Program-made: the position numbers and the translations under genes
Shown here: positions 1 through 7,844 of the stretch, one piece after another
How positions within the stretch are numbered: position 1 is the first letter of the stretch
Layout of the letters: each line of letters starts with the position of its first letter
The notes under the pieces: generated by a model
Seen by the model: the letters and a program-made list of their open reading frames with translations, nothing else
Told to the model about the DNA's origin: nothing
The model's database searches: none
Assembly: GCA_947581665.1 (NCBI GenBank)
Contig: CANPVI010000030.1
Span: 1 to 11,704, forward strand
Reading direction: 5' to 3'
DNA length: 11,704 nt
Origin: an uncultured Atopobiaceae bacterium
GTDB lineage: Bacteria > Actinomycetota > Coriobacteriia > Coriobacteriales > Atopobiaceae

Positions 1-905
1 TCTACGGCGAGGTCACCCGCGAGACGGCGCAGTTCCTCGAGGCCCAGGCCCAGCGCCGCGGCTACGCCTTCATCGGCGAGCCGCTCGTGCGCTTCATGGT
101 GGACCCCTCGCTCAAGAGCGGGCGCTTCAGCGCCTTCGCCGAGAACGTGGACGCCCGCACGCTGGAGCGCCTCCGCGACGAGGAGGAGCGCTTCATGGCG
201 AGCCGCAGGGCCGGCGGGCTCGGCGGTGCCGTGGCGGTGAAGCCGGCGCCCGTGCCCGTCATGCGCCGCGCCCCCGAGCAGCCCGCTCCCGCCCCGCAGG
301 CCTACCCCGCGCCCGTCACGCCGTCCGTCGCGCCCGTGATGCCCGCGGCGCACGTCAAGCCCGTGGCGGCGCCCACTCCGGCTCCGGCGGTCCCCACGGC
401 TCCGAGCGTTCCGGCGGTCCCGAGCGTCCCCGCGACCCCGCGCGTCCCCGAGGTGGAGCCGCTCAAGAGCGCGGCCGGCCTCGACGCCATCCCACCGGTG
501 GTCGATTCGCGCTACGGCGCCGGCGCCGGGCTCACGCCTCCCTCGCCCTACTTCGACGAAACCCCGAGCTATCCAGCCGCGCCGCTACGCTCCCCCGCCC
601 CGACCCCCGCGCCCGCGGTGCCCACGGCCATGCTCATCGACCGCCAGAGCGGCCACACCTACCCCATCTGCTCCGCCCGCGCCATCCTCGGCCGCGAGCG
701 CACGAGCGGCGGCATCATCCTCCGCGACCCGAACGTGAGCCGTCGCCACGCCGAGATCGACTTCGACGGCGTGCACTGGCTCGTCACCGACCTCAACTCC
801 ACGAACGGCACGCTCGTGAACGACGTCGACGTGGACGAGTGCACGCTCCACGACGGCGACGTCATCACGCTCGGCCTCACCAACCTCGAGTTTCGCGAGG
901 GCTAG
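1..905 (+). CDS. fhaA: FhaA-type FHA-domain protein (5' end outside window)
   Basis: The gene enters from the left in frame (first full codon at base 3), so the N-terminus is missing; the 300 visible codons end at TAG 903-905. The first 45 or so residues (YGEVTRETAQFLEAQ..., ...GYAFIGEPLVRFMVDP...) resemble the end of the DUF3662 domain of actinobacterial FhaA. A linker rich in Pro, Ala and Val follows (about bases 230-630), with short PSVPAVP-like repeats. A C-terminal FHA domain (bases 630-900) carries the phosphothreonine-binding signatures GRE, SRRHAEI and NSTNGT. FHA domains bind phosphothreonine peptides, so the protein is probably a cytoplasmic reader of PknB phosphorylation; in mycobacteria FhaA is linked to wall-precursor export. 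Its place before fhaB, pstP and rodA supports the name. A GTG at 87 is an internal Val codon, not the start. Confidence 0.9.
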   Translation, partial: YGEVTRETAQFLEAQAQRRGYAFIGEPLVRFMVDPSLKSGRFSAFAENVDARTLERLRDEEERFMASRRAGGLGGAVAVKPAPVPVMRRAPEQPAPAPQAYPAPVTPSVAPVMPAAHVKPVAAPTPAPAVPTAPSVPAVPSVPATPRVPEVEPLKSAAGLDAIPPVVDSRYGAGAGLTPPSPYFDETPSYPAAPLRSPAPTPAPAVPTAMLIDRQSGHTYPICSARAILGRERTSGGIILRDPNVSRRHAEIDFDGVHWLVTDLNSTNGTLVNDVDVDECTLHDGDVITLGLTNLEFREG

Positions 906-938
906 TGGGCGCGCAGCGCACACAACAAGGGGGCGCGC

Positions 939-1352
939 ATGATTGACCTCGTCCTCTTCATCGGGCGCGTCGTGCTGGTGGTGCTCCTCTACCTCTTCCT
1001 CTTCGCCGTCATGCGCACGGGCATCGGCCTCGTGCGCGGCCAGCGCAAGGATCCCGCCATCTGGACGCTCGACCTCGAGAAGGGGCCGAAGAACCTCCGC
1101 GGCCTGCACATCGACATGCTCGGTCCGGTGGTGATAGGGCGCTCGCCCTCCTCCGACATCCAGATCAACGAGCCCTACGTGTCCGCCACGCACGCGCGCC
1201 TCACTCTTCAGGGCCCGGCGCTCGTGCTCGAGGACCTGCACTCCACGAACGGCACGCTCGTGAACGGCCGGCTCATCACCGAGCCCGTGACGCTTCGCGA
1301 CGGCGACGACGTGCAGGTGGGCGACGCGGTGCTGAGGGTTAGCCGTCGATGA
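939..1352 (+). CDS. fhaB: FhaB-type membrane-anchored FHA protein
   Basis: This 137-residue protein begins at ATG 939 behind an AAGGGGG ribosome site (927-933) and lies 33 bases after fhaA. Residues 3-33 form one hydrophobic segment (LVLFIGRVVLVVLLYLFLFAV, then a basic turn), placing the rest in the cytoplasm at the membrane. A single FHA domain fills the C-terminal half, with GRSPSSD, SATHARL and HSTNGT in the phosphothreonine-binding loops. Size, layout and position match FhaB (FipA in mycobacteria), a PknB-pathway phosphopeptide reader tied to division and wall synthesis. Its stop TGA 1350-1352 overlaps the ATG of pstP at 1349, which implies translational coupling. Its own phosphorylation and partners cannot be judged from sequence. 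Confidence 0.9.
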   Translation: MIDLVLFIGRVVLVVLLYLFLFAVMRTGIGLVRGQRKDPAIWTLDLEKGPKNLRGLHIDMLGPVVIGRSPSSDIQINEPYVSATHARLTLQGPALVLEDLHSTNGTLVNGRLITEPVTLRDGDDVQVGDAVLRVSRR

Positions 1353-2917
1353 TGCGTCCTCGCAGAGGCACCCTGGCGGCGCGCGACGTCACCCAGGCGG
1401 CCCCGGTCTCAAGGCCGGTGCTGGACCTTTCCGGCCGCCCCGAGGCCACCTCCACCGAGGGCAAGAACGCGCACCTCTCCTGGGCCGCGCGCTCAGACGT
1501 GGGCTCCGTACGCGAGCACAACGAGGATTCCTACCTCGTGGATCCCCCGCTCTTCGCCGTGTGCGACGGCATGGGCGGCCACGCGGCGGGCGAGGTGGCG
1601 AGCTCCATCGCCATCCGCACGCTCGCCGAGGAGGCGCCCAAGGAGGCCGACGCGCAGGCGCTCGGCGAAGCCGTGGAGGCGGCGAACGCGGCCGTGATCG
1701 CGGGCCCCGCGAGGGGCGAGGGCCGCGAGGGCATGGGTTGCACCTGCACCACCTGCGTGATCTCAAACGACCGCATGGCCGTGGCCCACGTGGGAGATTC
1801 GCGCCTCTACCTCTTGCACAAGGGCATGCTCGTACGCGTGACCCACGACCACTCCCTCGTGGAGGAGCTCGTGGACGCGGGCGAGATCACCGCCGACGAG
1901 GCCCGCACGCACCCCAACCGCAGCTGGGTCACCCGCGCGCTCGGCTCGGACCCCGACATGTACGCCGACCGATTCGACGTCGAGGTGGAGGCGGGCGAGC
2001 GCATCATCCTGTGCTCGGACGGGCTCTCGTCGATGATCGAGGACGCCGAGATCGAGGACATCGCCGTCTCCACCGCGAGCCCCAGCGTGTGCGTGGACGC
2101 GCTCGTGACGGCGGCGATCGTCGCCGGCGGCCACGACAACGTGACCTGCGTGGTGATCGACATCGTCTCCGACGGCGTCGAGGAGGCCGCGCACTCCAAC
2201 GCCAAACGCACCGCGCTCTTCCTCACCCTCGGCGGGATCATCCTCCTCGCGGCGGTGGTGATCACGAGTGTGCTGCTCATCGGGAGCTTCTGGTATCTCT
2301 CGTGCTCAGGGGGCCGCGTAGCCGTCTACCAGGGCATCGAGGGCGACCTCATGGGGCTTCCGCTCTCGAACTTGAACTACGTGAGCGAGATCGAGCTCGA
2401 CGATCTGCCCGAAGCGCTCCAGCACCAGCTCGTCGAGGGCATCCCGGTCTCGAGCCAGCAGGACGCGCTCTCCACGCTCGATTCCTATCGCGTGCAGCTC
2501 GCGGCAGAACAAGCCGAGGCGGACGAGACGGCCTCGGCCGTGGGCGACACGCCCACGACGACCCCCACGGGCGAGCCGATCACCACCCCCGACGCCACGA
2601 CCGCCGCCCCGGTGACCACCGACGAGCCGGCCGCCACCTCGGAGCCAATCGCCGGGCCCATGGCGAAGGGCGCGCCCCCGCAGGGCTCGCCCGTCACCAG
2701 CGTGCCCACCGGCTCGAGTACCTCGGGCAGCTCGAACCTGAACTCGGGCACCCCGGAGGATCCGAGCTCGAGTTCGGACGACCTCGATGCCCCGGACGCC
2801 CCGGACCCGAGCTCGGACGCGCCGGCCCCCACGCCCGCCACGCCCACGACCGACACCTTCATCCTGCCCGTCCCCGAACCGTTCGCCCTCCCCGAGCCGA
2901 GCGCGGGAGGTGAGTAG
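1349..2917 (+). CDS. pstP: PstP-type membrane PP2C Ser/Thr phosphatase
   Basis: This 522-residue protein should dephosphorylate PknB and its substrates. After about 45 poorly conserved residues, the PP2C (PPM) domain runs to about residue 270. It contains RSDVGSVREHNED (48-60), the metal-binding DGMGGH (73-78), a GDSRLY motif near 150, SDG (Asp224) and GGHDN (260-264), so all main metal ligands look intact. A strongly hydrophobic segment at about 290-316 is the transmembrane helix. A short outer domain follows (GGRVAVYQGIEGDLMG..., about 320-385), resembling the extracytoplasmic part of other actinobacterial PstP proteins. Residues 390-522 are a low-complexity tail of Thr, Ser, Pro, Ala and Asp. 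ATG 1349 overlaps the fhaB stop; a second ATG at 1352 is an equally possible start. Confidence 0.93.
   Translation: MMRPRRGTLAARDVTQAAPVSRPVLDLSGRPEATSTEGKNAHLSWAARSDVGSVREHNEDSYLVDPPLFAVCDGMGGHAAGEVASSIAIRTLAEEAPKEADAQALGEAVEAANAAVIAGPARGEGREGMGCTCTTCVISNDRMAVAHVGDSRLYLLHKGMLVRVTHDHSLVEELVDAGEITADEARTHPNRSWVTRALGSDPDMYADRFDVEVEAGERIILCSDGLSSMIEDAEIEDIAVSTASPSVCVDALVTAAIVAGGHDNVTCVVIDIVSDGVEEAAHSNAKRTALFLTLGGIILLAAVVITSVLLIGSFWYLSCSGGRVAVYQGIEGDLMGLPLSNLNYVSEIELDDLPEALQHQLVEGIPVSSQQDALSTLDSYRVQLAAEQAEADETASAVGDTPTTTPTGEPITTPDATTAAPVTTDEPAATSEPIAGPMAKGAPPQGSPVTSVPTGSSTSGSSNLNSGTPEDPSSSSDDLDAPDAPDPSSDAPAPTPATPTTDTFILPVPEPFALPEPSAGGE
2905..2913 (+). promoter_or_regulatory. Ribosome binding site fixing the SEDS-PBP start
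   Basis: GGGAGGTGA ends five bases before ATG 2919, and the pstP stop TAG (2915-2917) lies between them. The near-perfect Shine-Dalgarno match decides in favour of 2919 over an in-frame upstream codon at 2787. The 44 residues between the two are Arg/Pro-rich out-of-frame reading of the pstP tail. Confidence 0.8.
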
Positions 2918-2918
2918 C

Positions 2919-5795
2919 ATGGCGCGCACCCTTTCCGAGGCCCGATCGCACGCGGACCGCCGCACGACGGAGCTCCTGCTTCTCATCGCCGGCGCGGTGC
3001 CGGTGCTCGTGATCTACGCCCTCTACGTGGTGAACACCGGCGTGGCGCTCAGCTTCGAGACGCTCGCCGTGCCCATCGGCCTCATCGTCGCCTTCATCTG
3101 CGCGCACATCGCCATCCGCATACTCGCCCCGGGCGCCGACCCGGCGATCCTTCCGGTGGTATTCGTGCTCTCGGGCATCGGCATCACCTTCGTCACGCGC
3201 CTCGCGCCGAGCCTCGCGGTCAACCAGGTCATGTGGCTCTACCTCGCGGTCGTGTGCATGGTGGTGGTGCTTGCGCTTGTGCGCAACATCGACGACCTCG
3301 CTCGCTACAAGTACACGCTCGGCGTGATCGGCCTCATCCTCATCTTGATCCCCATGCTCTTCGGCGTGGAGCAGAGCGGCTCGAAGCTCTGGCTGAACAT
3401 CTTCGGCGTCTCGTTCCAGCCGGGCGAGCTCGCGAAGGTCTTCGTCACGCTCTTCCTCGCCGCCTACCTCGCGGACAACCGCGAGCTCCTCTCGGTGGCC
3501 GAGCACCGCGTGGGGCCCTTCACCCTGCCGCGCCTGCGCATGCTCGCGCCGGTCTTCGTGATGTGGGGCCTCTCGCTCGCGATCGTCATCTTCGAACGCG
3601 ACCTCGGCAGCGCCGTCCTCTTCTTCACGATCTTCGTGATCATGCTCTTCGTGGCCACGGGGCGCGTGGGCTACGTGGTGGTGTCCGTCGCGCTCCTCGC
3701 GCTCGGCGCCTTCGCGTGCTACCACCTGTTCGCGCACGTCAAGGTGCGCTTCGACATCTGGATCGACCCGTTCCAGGATCCCTCGAACACGGGCTTGCAG
3801 ATCGTGCAGTCGCTCTACTCGCTCGCCGACGGCGGGCTCGTGGGGCAGGGCATCGGGCGCGGCCTGCCCACGCTCATCCCCGTGGTGGAGAGCGACTTCA
3901 TCTTCAGCGCCATCGGCGAGGAGATGGGGCTCCTCGGCGGCGCGGCCGTGATCTTCCTCTACATGCTCTTCTGCGTCCGCGGCTTTGCCACGGCGGCGCG
4001 CGCGAAGAGCGACATGGCGGCCTTCACGTGCGTGGGCCTCACCTCGGCCATCGGCTTCCAGGCCTTCCTCATCATCGCCGGCGTCACGCGGCTCATGCCC
4101 CTCACGGGCGTGACGCTGCCCTTCATGAGCCAGGGCGGCTCCTCGCTGCTCGCGAGCTTCATCATCGTGGCGCTCCTGCTCCGCGCGGGCGACCAGGCCA
4201 CCGGCCGCGAGGCGCTCCTCGCGGGCGTGGGCACGCAGGGCAAGGAGCGGGCGGCACGTGGCGAGGCGCCCGCCGGCGCCACCGGCAACGCCCTCCACGC
4301 GCGGCTCTCGTTCGGCCTCGAGACGCCCGAATCCGGCGTGCTCGGCCGCGTGGCGCTCAGCAAGCGCCTCACCGCGCTCATCTCGTTCTTCACCATCATC
4401 TTCGCCGTGCTCGTGGGCAACCTCACCTTCGTGCAGACGGTGATGGCGAGCACGTACCAGAACATGCCGAACAACAACCACACGCTCGCGAAATCCGCCC
4501 AGGTGCAGCGCGGCGCCATCATCACCTCCGACGGCGTGACGCTCGCGGAGAGCAGCAAGGGCGACGACGGCTTCTACTACCGCACCTACCCGAACGGCGC
4601 CCTCGCCTCCAACGTCGTGGGCTACCTCTCCACGCAGTACGGCTCCACGGGCATCGAGAACACGATGAACGACGTGCTCACGGGCCACGCGGACTACTCG
4701 AACTGGCTCGCCGCGCTCTACTCGCTCGCGGGCATCCAGCAGCCCGGCAACACCGTGCAGCTCACGATCGATTCGCGCATGCAGCAGGCGGCGGAGACCG
4801 CGCTCGCCGGGCGCAAGGGCGCGATCGTGCTGCTCAACCCCTCGACGGGCGCCGTCCTCGCGTGCGCGAGCGCGCCCGGCTTCTCCTACGACCAGGTGGG
4901 CGACCTCATCGCGAGCGGCTCCACCGACGGCGAGCTCTTGAACCGCGCCACGCAGGCGCTCTACGCGCCGGGCTCGACGTTCAAAGTCATCACCCTCGCG
5001 GCGGCGCTCCAGACGGGCACCGCCGGCCTCGAGAGCCTCTACCAGGCGCCTGCGACGATGGAGATCGGCGGCGCGCAGGTCTCGAACGTGCACGACGAGG
5101 ACTACGGCGAGATCACGCTGCGCTACGCGCTCGCGGTCTCGGCGAACACCGTCTTCGGGCAGCTCGCCGTGCAGGAGGGCCCGGAGGTGCTCTGCGCCTT
5201 CGCGCGCGGCTTCGGCTACGGCACCGAGCTCGGGCAGGACTTCTCCTGCCTCGCCTCCGTCATGCCCGATCCCGCGGAGATGACGGAGTGGGAGACGGCC
5301 TGGGCCGGCTGCGGCCAGCCCGTGGGCGAGCACGCGAGCCCCGCCGGCCCACAGGTGACGGTCATGCAGAACGCCGTGGTGGCCGCCGCCATCGCCAACG
5401 GCGGCATCGCGATGAACCCCTTCCTCGTGGCCCGCACGCTCTCGCCCGAGGGCGTCGAGGTGAGTACCACGCAGCCGCGCTCGCTCGGCCAGGCGGTGGA
5501 CGCGAGCACGGCGACCTCGCTCGGCGAGGCCATGCTCGACGTCACCACCGAGGGCACGGGCACCTCGGGGCAGGTGTGGGACGCCCTCGTGGCCGGCAAG
5601 ACCGGCACCGCCGAGGAAGGCGACCACACGAACTCGCTTTTCATCGGCTATGCGCCCTACGAGCACCCCACGATCGCGATCTCGGTGCTCGTGGAGGGCG
5701 AAGCGGGCGAGGACATCAGCGGCTACGCCACGCGCGTGGCGGGCCAGGTGCTCGCCGAGTGCCTCTACGTGCAAGCGCAGGGGGCCCAGCAATGA
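2919..5795 (+). CDS. Fused RodA/FtsW-type glycan polymerase and class B penicillin-binding protein
   Basis: This single 958-residue polypeptide joins two enzymes normally encoded separately as rodA and pbpA. Residues 15-425 are a SEDS glycosyltransferase with about 12 hydrophobic segments. They carry PGELAK (168-173), FERDLGSAVLFF, VVESDFIFSAIGEE with the presumed catalytic Asp326, and PFMSQGGSS near the end. SEDS proteins polymerise glycan strands from lipid II. A cytoplasmic linker of about 55 residues leads to a new transmembrane helix (about 484-508). A class B PBP follows, with an RGAI motif near 527 and transpeptidase motifs STFK (Ser686-Lys689), SAN (741-743) and KTG (894-896), so both halves look active. 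There is no internal stop or restart. Twelve helices would leave the SEDS C-terminus inside, as needed for the PBP helix to cross outward. Neighbours indicate a RodA/PbpA origin, not FtsW/FtsI. Confidence 0.92.
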   Translation: MARTLSEARSHADRRTTELLLLIAGAVPVLVIYALYVVNTGVALSFETLAVPIGLIVAFICAHIAIRILAPGADPAILPVVFVLSGIGITFVTRLAPSLAVNQVMWLYLAVVCMVVVLALVRNIDDLARYKYTLGVIGLILILIPMLFGVEQSGSKLWLNIFGVSFQPGELAKVFVTLFLAAYLADNRELLSVAEHRVGPFTLPRLRMLAPVFVMWGLSLAIVIFERDLGSAVLFFTIFVIMLFVATGRVGYVVVSVALLALGAFACYHLFAHVKVRFDIWIDPFQDPSNTGLQIVQSLYSLADGGLVGQGIGRGLPTLIPVVESDFIFSAIGEEMGLLGGAAVIFLYMLFCVRGFATAARAKSDMAAFTCVGLTSAIGFQAFLIIAGVTRLMPLTGVTLPFMSQGGSSLLASFIIVALLLRAGDQATGREALLAGVGTQGKERAARGEAPAGATGNALHARLSFGLETPESGVLGRVALSKRLTALISFFTIIFAVLVGNLTFVQTVMASTYQNMPNNNHTLAKSAQVQRGAIITSDGVTLAESSKGDDGFYYRTYPNGALASNVVGYLSTQYGSTGIENTMNDVLTGHADYSNWLAALYSLAGIQQPGNTVQLTIDSRMQQAAETALAGRKGAIVLLNPSTGAVLACASAPGFSYDQVGDLIASGSTDGELLNRATQALYAPGSTFKVITLAAALQTGTAGLESLYQAPATMEIGGAQVSNVHDEDYGEITLRYALAVSANTVFGQLAVQEGPEVLCAFARGFGYGTELGQDFSCLASVMPDPAEMTEWETAWAGCGQPVGEHASPAGPQVTVMQNAVVAAAIANGGIAMNPFLVARTLSPEGVEVSTTQPRSLGQAVDASTATSLGEAMLDVTTEGTGTSGQVWDALVAGKTGTAEEGDHTNSLFIGYAPYEHPTIAISVLVEGEAGEDISGYATRVAGQVLAECLYVQAQGAQQ

Positions 5796-5890
5796 CCACG
5801 TTTCACGCACGCCAGGCGCAAAGGCTGAGTGCCGGCGCTTCGGGTATCGTAGGAGAGGTACAGATGAGCAGGGGAGTCCTCCATGCCTAA
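5792..5890 (+). CDS. Possible 32-residue small ORF bridging the SEDS-PBP and pknB genes
   Basis: ATG 5792 overlaps the SEDS-PBP stop in an ATGA arrangement and has AGGGGG (5779-5784) at good spacing. The frame reads MTTFHARQAQRLSAGASG... and ends ...MSRGVLHA at TAA 5888-5890, eight bases past the pknB ATG at 5883. It exactly fills the gap between the two large genes. An internal ATG at 5864, behind AGGAGAGG (5851-5858), could start an eight-residue version. I recognise no domain. It could carry terminating ribosomes to the pknB start, be a real small protein, or be chance, since this frame is open for a long way upstream in such GC-rich DNA. The Arg/Pro-rich bias of the upstream shadow reading stops at this ATG, which slightly favours a real unit. 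Confidence 0.35.
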   Translation: MTTFHARQAQRLSAGASGIVGEVQMSRGVLHA

Positions 5891-7826
5891 TTCCATGCCA
5901 CACACCGTGCTCGGTGGACGCTACCAGGTCCTCGACAAGATAGGCATCGGCGGCATGGCCAGTGTCTATCGCGGCATGGACCAGACGCTCAAGCGCAGCG
6001 TCGCCATCAAGATCATGCTCGAACAGTACGCGAACGACCCCTCGTTCGCCGCGCGCTTCAAGCAGGAGGCGCAGGCCGCGGCCGCGCTCTCGAGCCCCTA
6101 CATCGTGAACGTCTACGACTGGGGCAAGGACGGTGACACGTACTACATCGTCATGGAGCTCCTGCGCGGCACCGACCTCAAGACCGGCCTCAAGAACCAC
6201 GGCGCGCTCGAGCCGCGCAAGGTGGCGCAGATCGCCTCGCAGATCTGCCAGGCGCTCACGGTGGCGCACCGCCACGACATCATCCACCGCGACATCAAGC
6301 CGCAGAACATCATGGTGCAGCCCGACGGCAACATCAAAGTGATGGACTTCGGCATCGCGCGCGCCCGCAACTCGCACCTCACGGCCACGAACTCCGTGCT
6401 CGGCACGGCGCACTACGTCTCGCCCGAGCAGACGCAGGGCAAGGAGCTCGGCCCCACCTCCGACATCTACTCCCTCGGCATCGTGATGTACGAGGCCGCC
6501 ACGGGCAAGGTGCCCTTCGACGGCGATGACGCCATCTCCGTGGCGCTGAAGCAGGTGAACGAGGCGCCCGTGCCGCCTTCGAAGCTGAACCCCAAGGTGG
6601 ACGCGAACCTCGAGGCCATCATCCTCAAGTGCATGGCGAAGAACCCGAAGGACCGCTTCCAGAGTGCCGAGGAGCTTCGCCGTGCGCTCGCGGACTACCT
6701 CGCCGGGCGCCCGATGCCCATCTCCATGGGCGAGGCCACGGCCTTCGTGCCGGCGGGCCCCACGGTGCGCAACGCCGTGGCGCCGGGTCCCGCAACCCAA
6801 CGCATCAACAGGCCCGCCGACCAGCGGCTTTCCACGAGCGGCACCGTCGGCGGGCAGCAACCGCCGCAGCCCCCGCGCGAGAGCCACCGCGGCCTCATCG
6901 CGGCGGTGATCATCGCGATCCTCGCCGTGGCGGGCGTCGTCGGCTGGCTCATCTTCGGCTCCACCGGCCAGACGCAGGCCGTGCCGAACTACGTCTCGCT
7001 CACGCGCGCCGCCGCGGAGAAGTCCATCAACGACAGCGGATTCTTCGAGGTGGGCGACGTGAGGGAGGAATACTCCGACACGGTGGAGCGCGGCATCGTG
7101 CTCTCGCAGGATCCCGCGAGCGGCACGCAGGCGGCGCGCGGCACGCGCATCAACCTCGTGGTCTCGCAGGGCAAGGAGCCGGCCGAGGAAGTGCAGGTGC
7201 CGGACCTCAAGAACATGACGCCCGAGGAGGCGCAGGCCGCGCTCGAGGCCGTGCAGCTCAAGGGCCAGGTGGGCGATTCGGTGGCCTCCGACGAGGTGGA
7301 CGTGGGCCGCGTGGCCGAGCAGGAGCCAAGCGCGGGCTCAAGCGCCAAGACCGGCGACACCGTGACCTACCACCTCTCCAAGGGTCCGGACGCCAAGGAC
7401 GTGCCGAACGTGGCCGGCTACGCGCGCGCCGACGCGGTGCGCGAGCTCGAGAGCGCCGGGTTCCAGGTGAGCGTGGAAGAGGTCTACTCGAACACCACCG
7501 CCAAGGGCTACGTCATCGACTACTCCCCCACCGGCCAGCAGCCGGCGGGCACCACGATCACGATCCAGGTGAGCCTCGGGCAGGAGGGCGTGACCATCCC
7601 GAACACCATCGGGCACACCGAGGCCGACGCTACGCAGATGCTCGAGGACGCCGGCTTCAACGTGAACGTGGCCTACCAGTACAACAACAGCCAGCCCAAG
7701 GGCGTGGTGGCCGGCTTCGATCCGGCCGGGACCGCGCCCGCGGGGAGCACGATCACCATCATCGTGAGCCTCGGACCGCAGGACACGGGCGGTGGTGGTG
7801 GCGAGACGCCGCAGGGCGAGGCGTAG
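5883..7826 (+). CDS. pknB: PknB-type transmembrane Ser/Thr kinase with four PASTA repeats
   Basis: This 647-residue receptor kinase starts at ATG 5883 behind GGGGAG (5871-5876). The N-terminal Hanks-type kinase domain (about 13-280) has the glycine loop GIGGMASVY (21-29), VAIK with Lys43, HRDIKPQN (catalytic Asp137), DFG (155-157) and a SPEQ motif in place of APE, as usual for PknB. A juxtamembrane stretch with several Thr residues follows, then one transmembrane helix (about 337-359). Outside lie four PASTA repeats, roughly 365-436, 437-504, 505-568 and 569-631, ending in a GGGGG-containing tail. PASTA domains bind peptidoglycan fragments or lipid II, so the kinase can couple wall state to phosphorylation of FHA-bound partners. 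Actinobacterial clusters usually also carry pknA before pknB; it is absent here. Confidence 0.96.
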   Translation: MPNSMPHTVLGGRYQVLDKIGIGGMASVYRGMDQTLKRSVAIKIMLEQYANDPSFAARFKQEAQAAAALSSPYIVNVYDWGKDGDTYYIVMELLRGTDLKTGLKNHGALEPRKVAQIASQICQALTVAHRHDIIHRDIKPQNIMVQPDGNIKVMDFGIARARNSHLTATNSVLGTAHYVSPEQTQGKELGPTSDIYSLGIVMYEAATGKVPFDGDDAISVALKQVNEAPVPPSKLNPKVDANLEAIILKCMAKNPKDRFQSAEELRRALADYLAGRPMPISMGEATAFVPAGPTVRNAVAPGPATQRINRPADQRLSTSGTVGGQQPPQPPRESHRGLIAAVIIAILAVAGVVGWLIFGSTGQTQAVPNYVSLTRAAAEKSINDSGFFEVGDVREEYSDTVERGIVLSQDPASGTQAARGTRINLVVSQGKEPAEEVQVPDLKNMTPEEAQAALEAVQLKGQVGDSVASDEVDVGRVAEQEPSAGSSAKTGDTVTYHLSKGPDAKDVPNVAGYARADAVRELESAGFQVSVEEVYSNTTAKGYVIDYSPTGQQPAGTTITIQVSLGQEGVTIPNTIGHTEADATQMLEDAGFNVNVAYQYNNSQPKGVVAGFDPAGTAPAGSTITIIVSLGPQDTGGGGGETPQGEA

Positions 7827-7844
7827 GAGAAGGGCGGGGACGGT

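Noticed and set aside
2787..2918. Upstream start for the SEDS-PBP gene
   Set aside because: It would add 44 Arg/Pro-rich residues overlapping pstP. ATG 2919 has a near-perfect ribosome site.
3233..5791. Long + strand frame overlapping the SEDS-PBP gene
   Set aside because: The translation is Arg/Pro/His-rich with no recognisable motif, while the overlapping frame has clear SEDS and PBP signatures. Only its last 33 codons (5792-5890) were kept as a possible small ORF because they lie outside the larger gene and have start signals.
5845..5850. Internal promoter before pknB (TATCGT as a -10)
   Set aside because: There is no -35-like hexamer at 16-18 bases upstream, and tight coupling to the preceding gene makes a separate promoter unnecessary.
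2859..6887. A 4-kb open frame on the - strand (1342 codons)
   Set aside because: It lies antisense to the SEDS-PBP and pknB genes. Its translation is an Arg/His/Glu/Ala-biased sequence with no domain, as expected from the strong GC bias of the sense genes.
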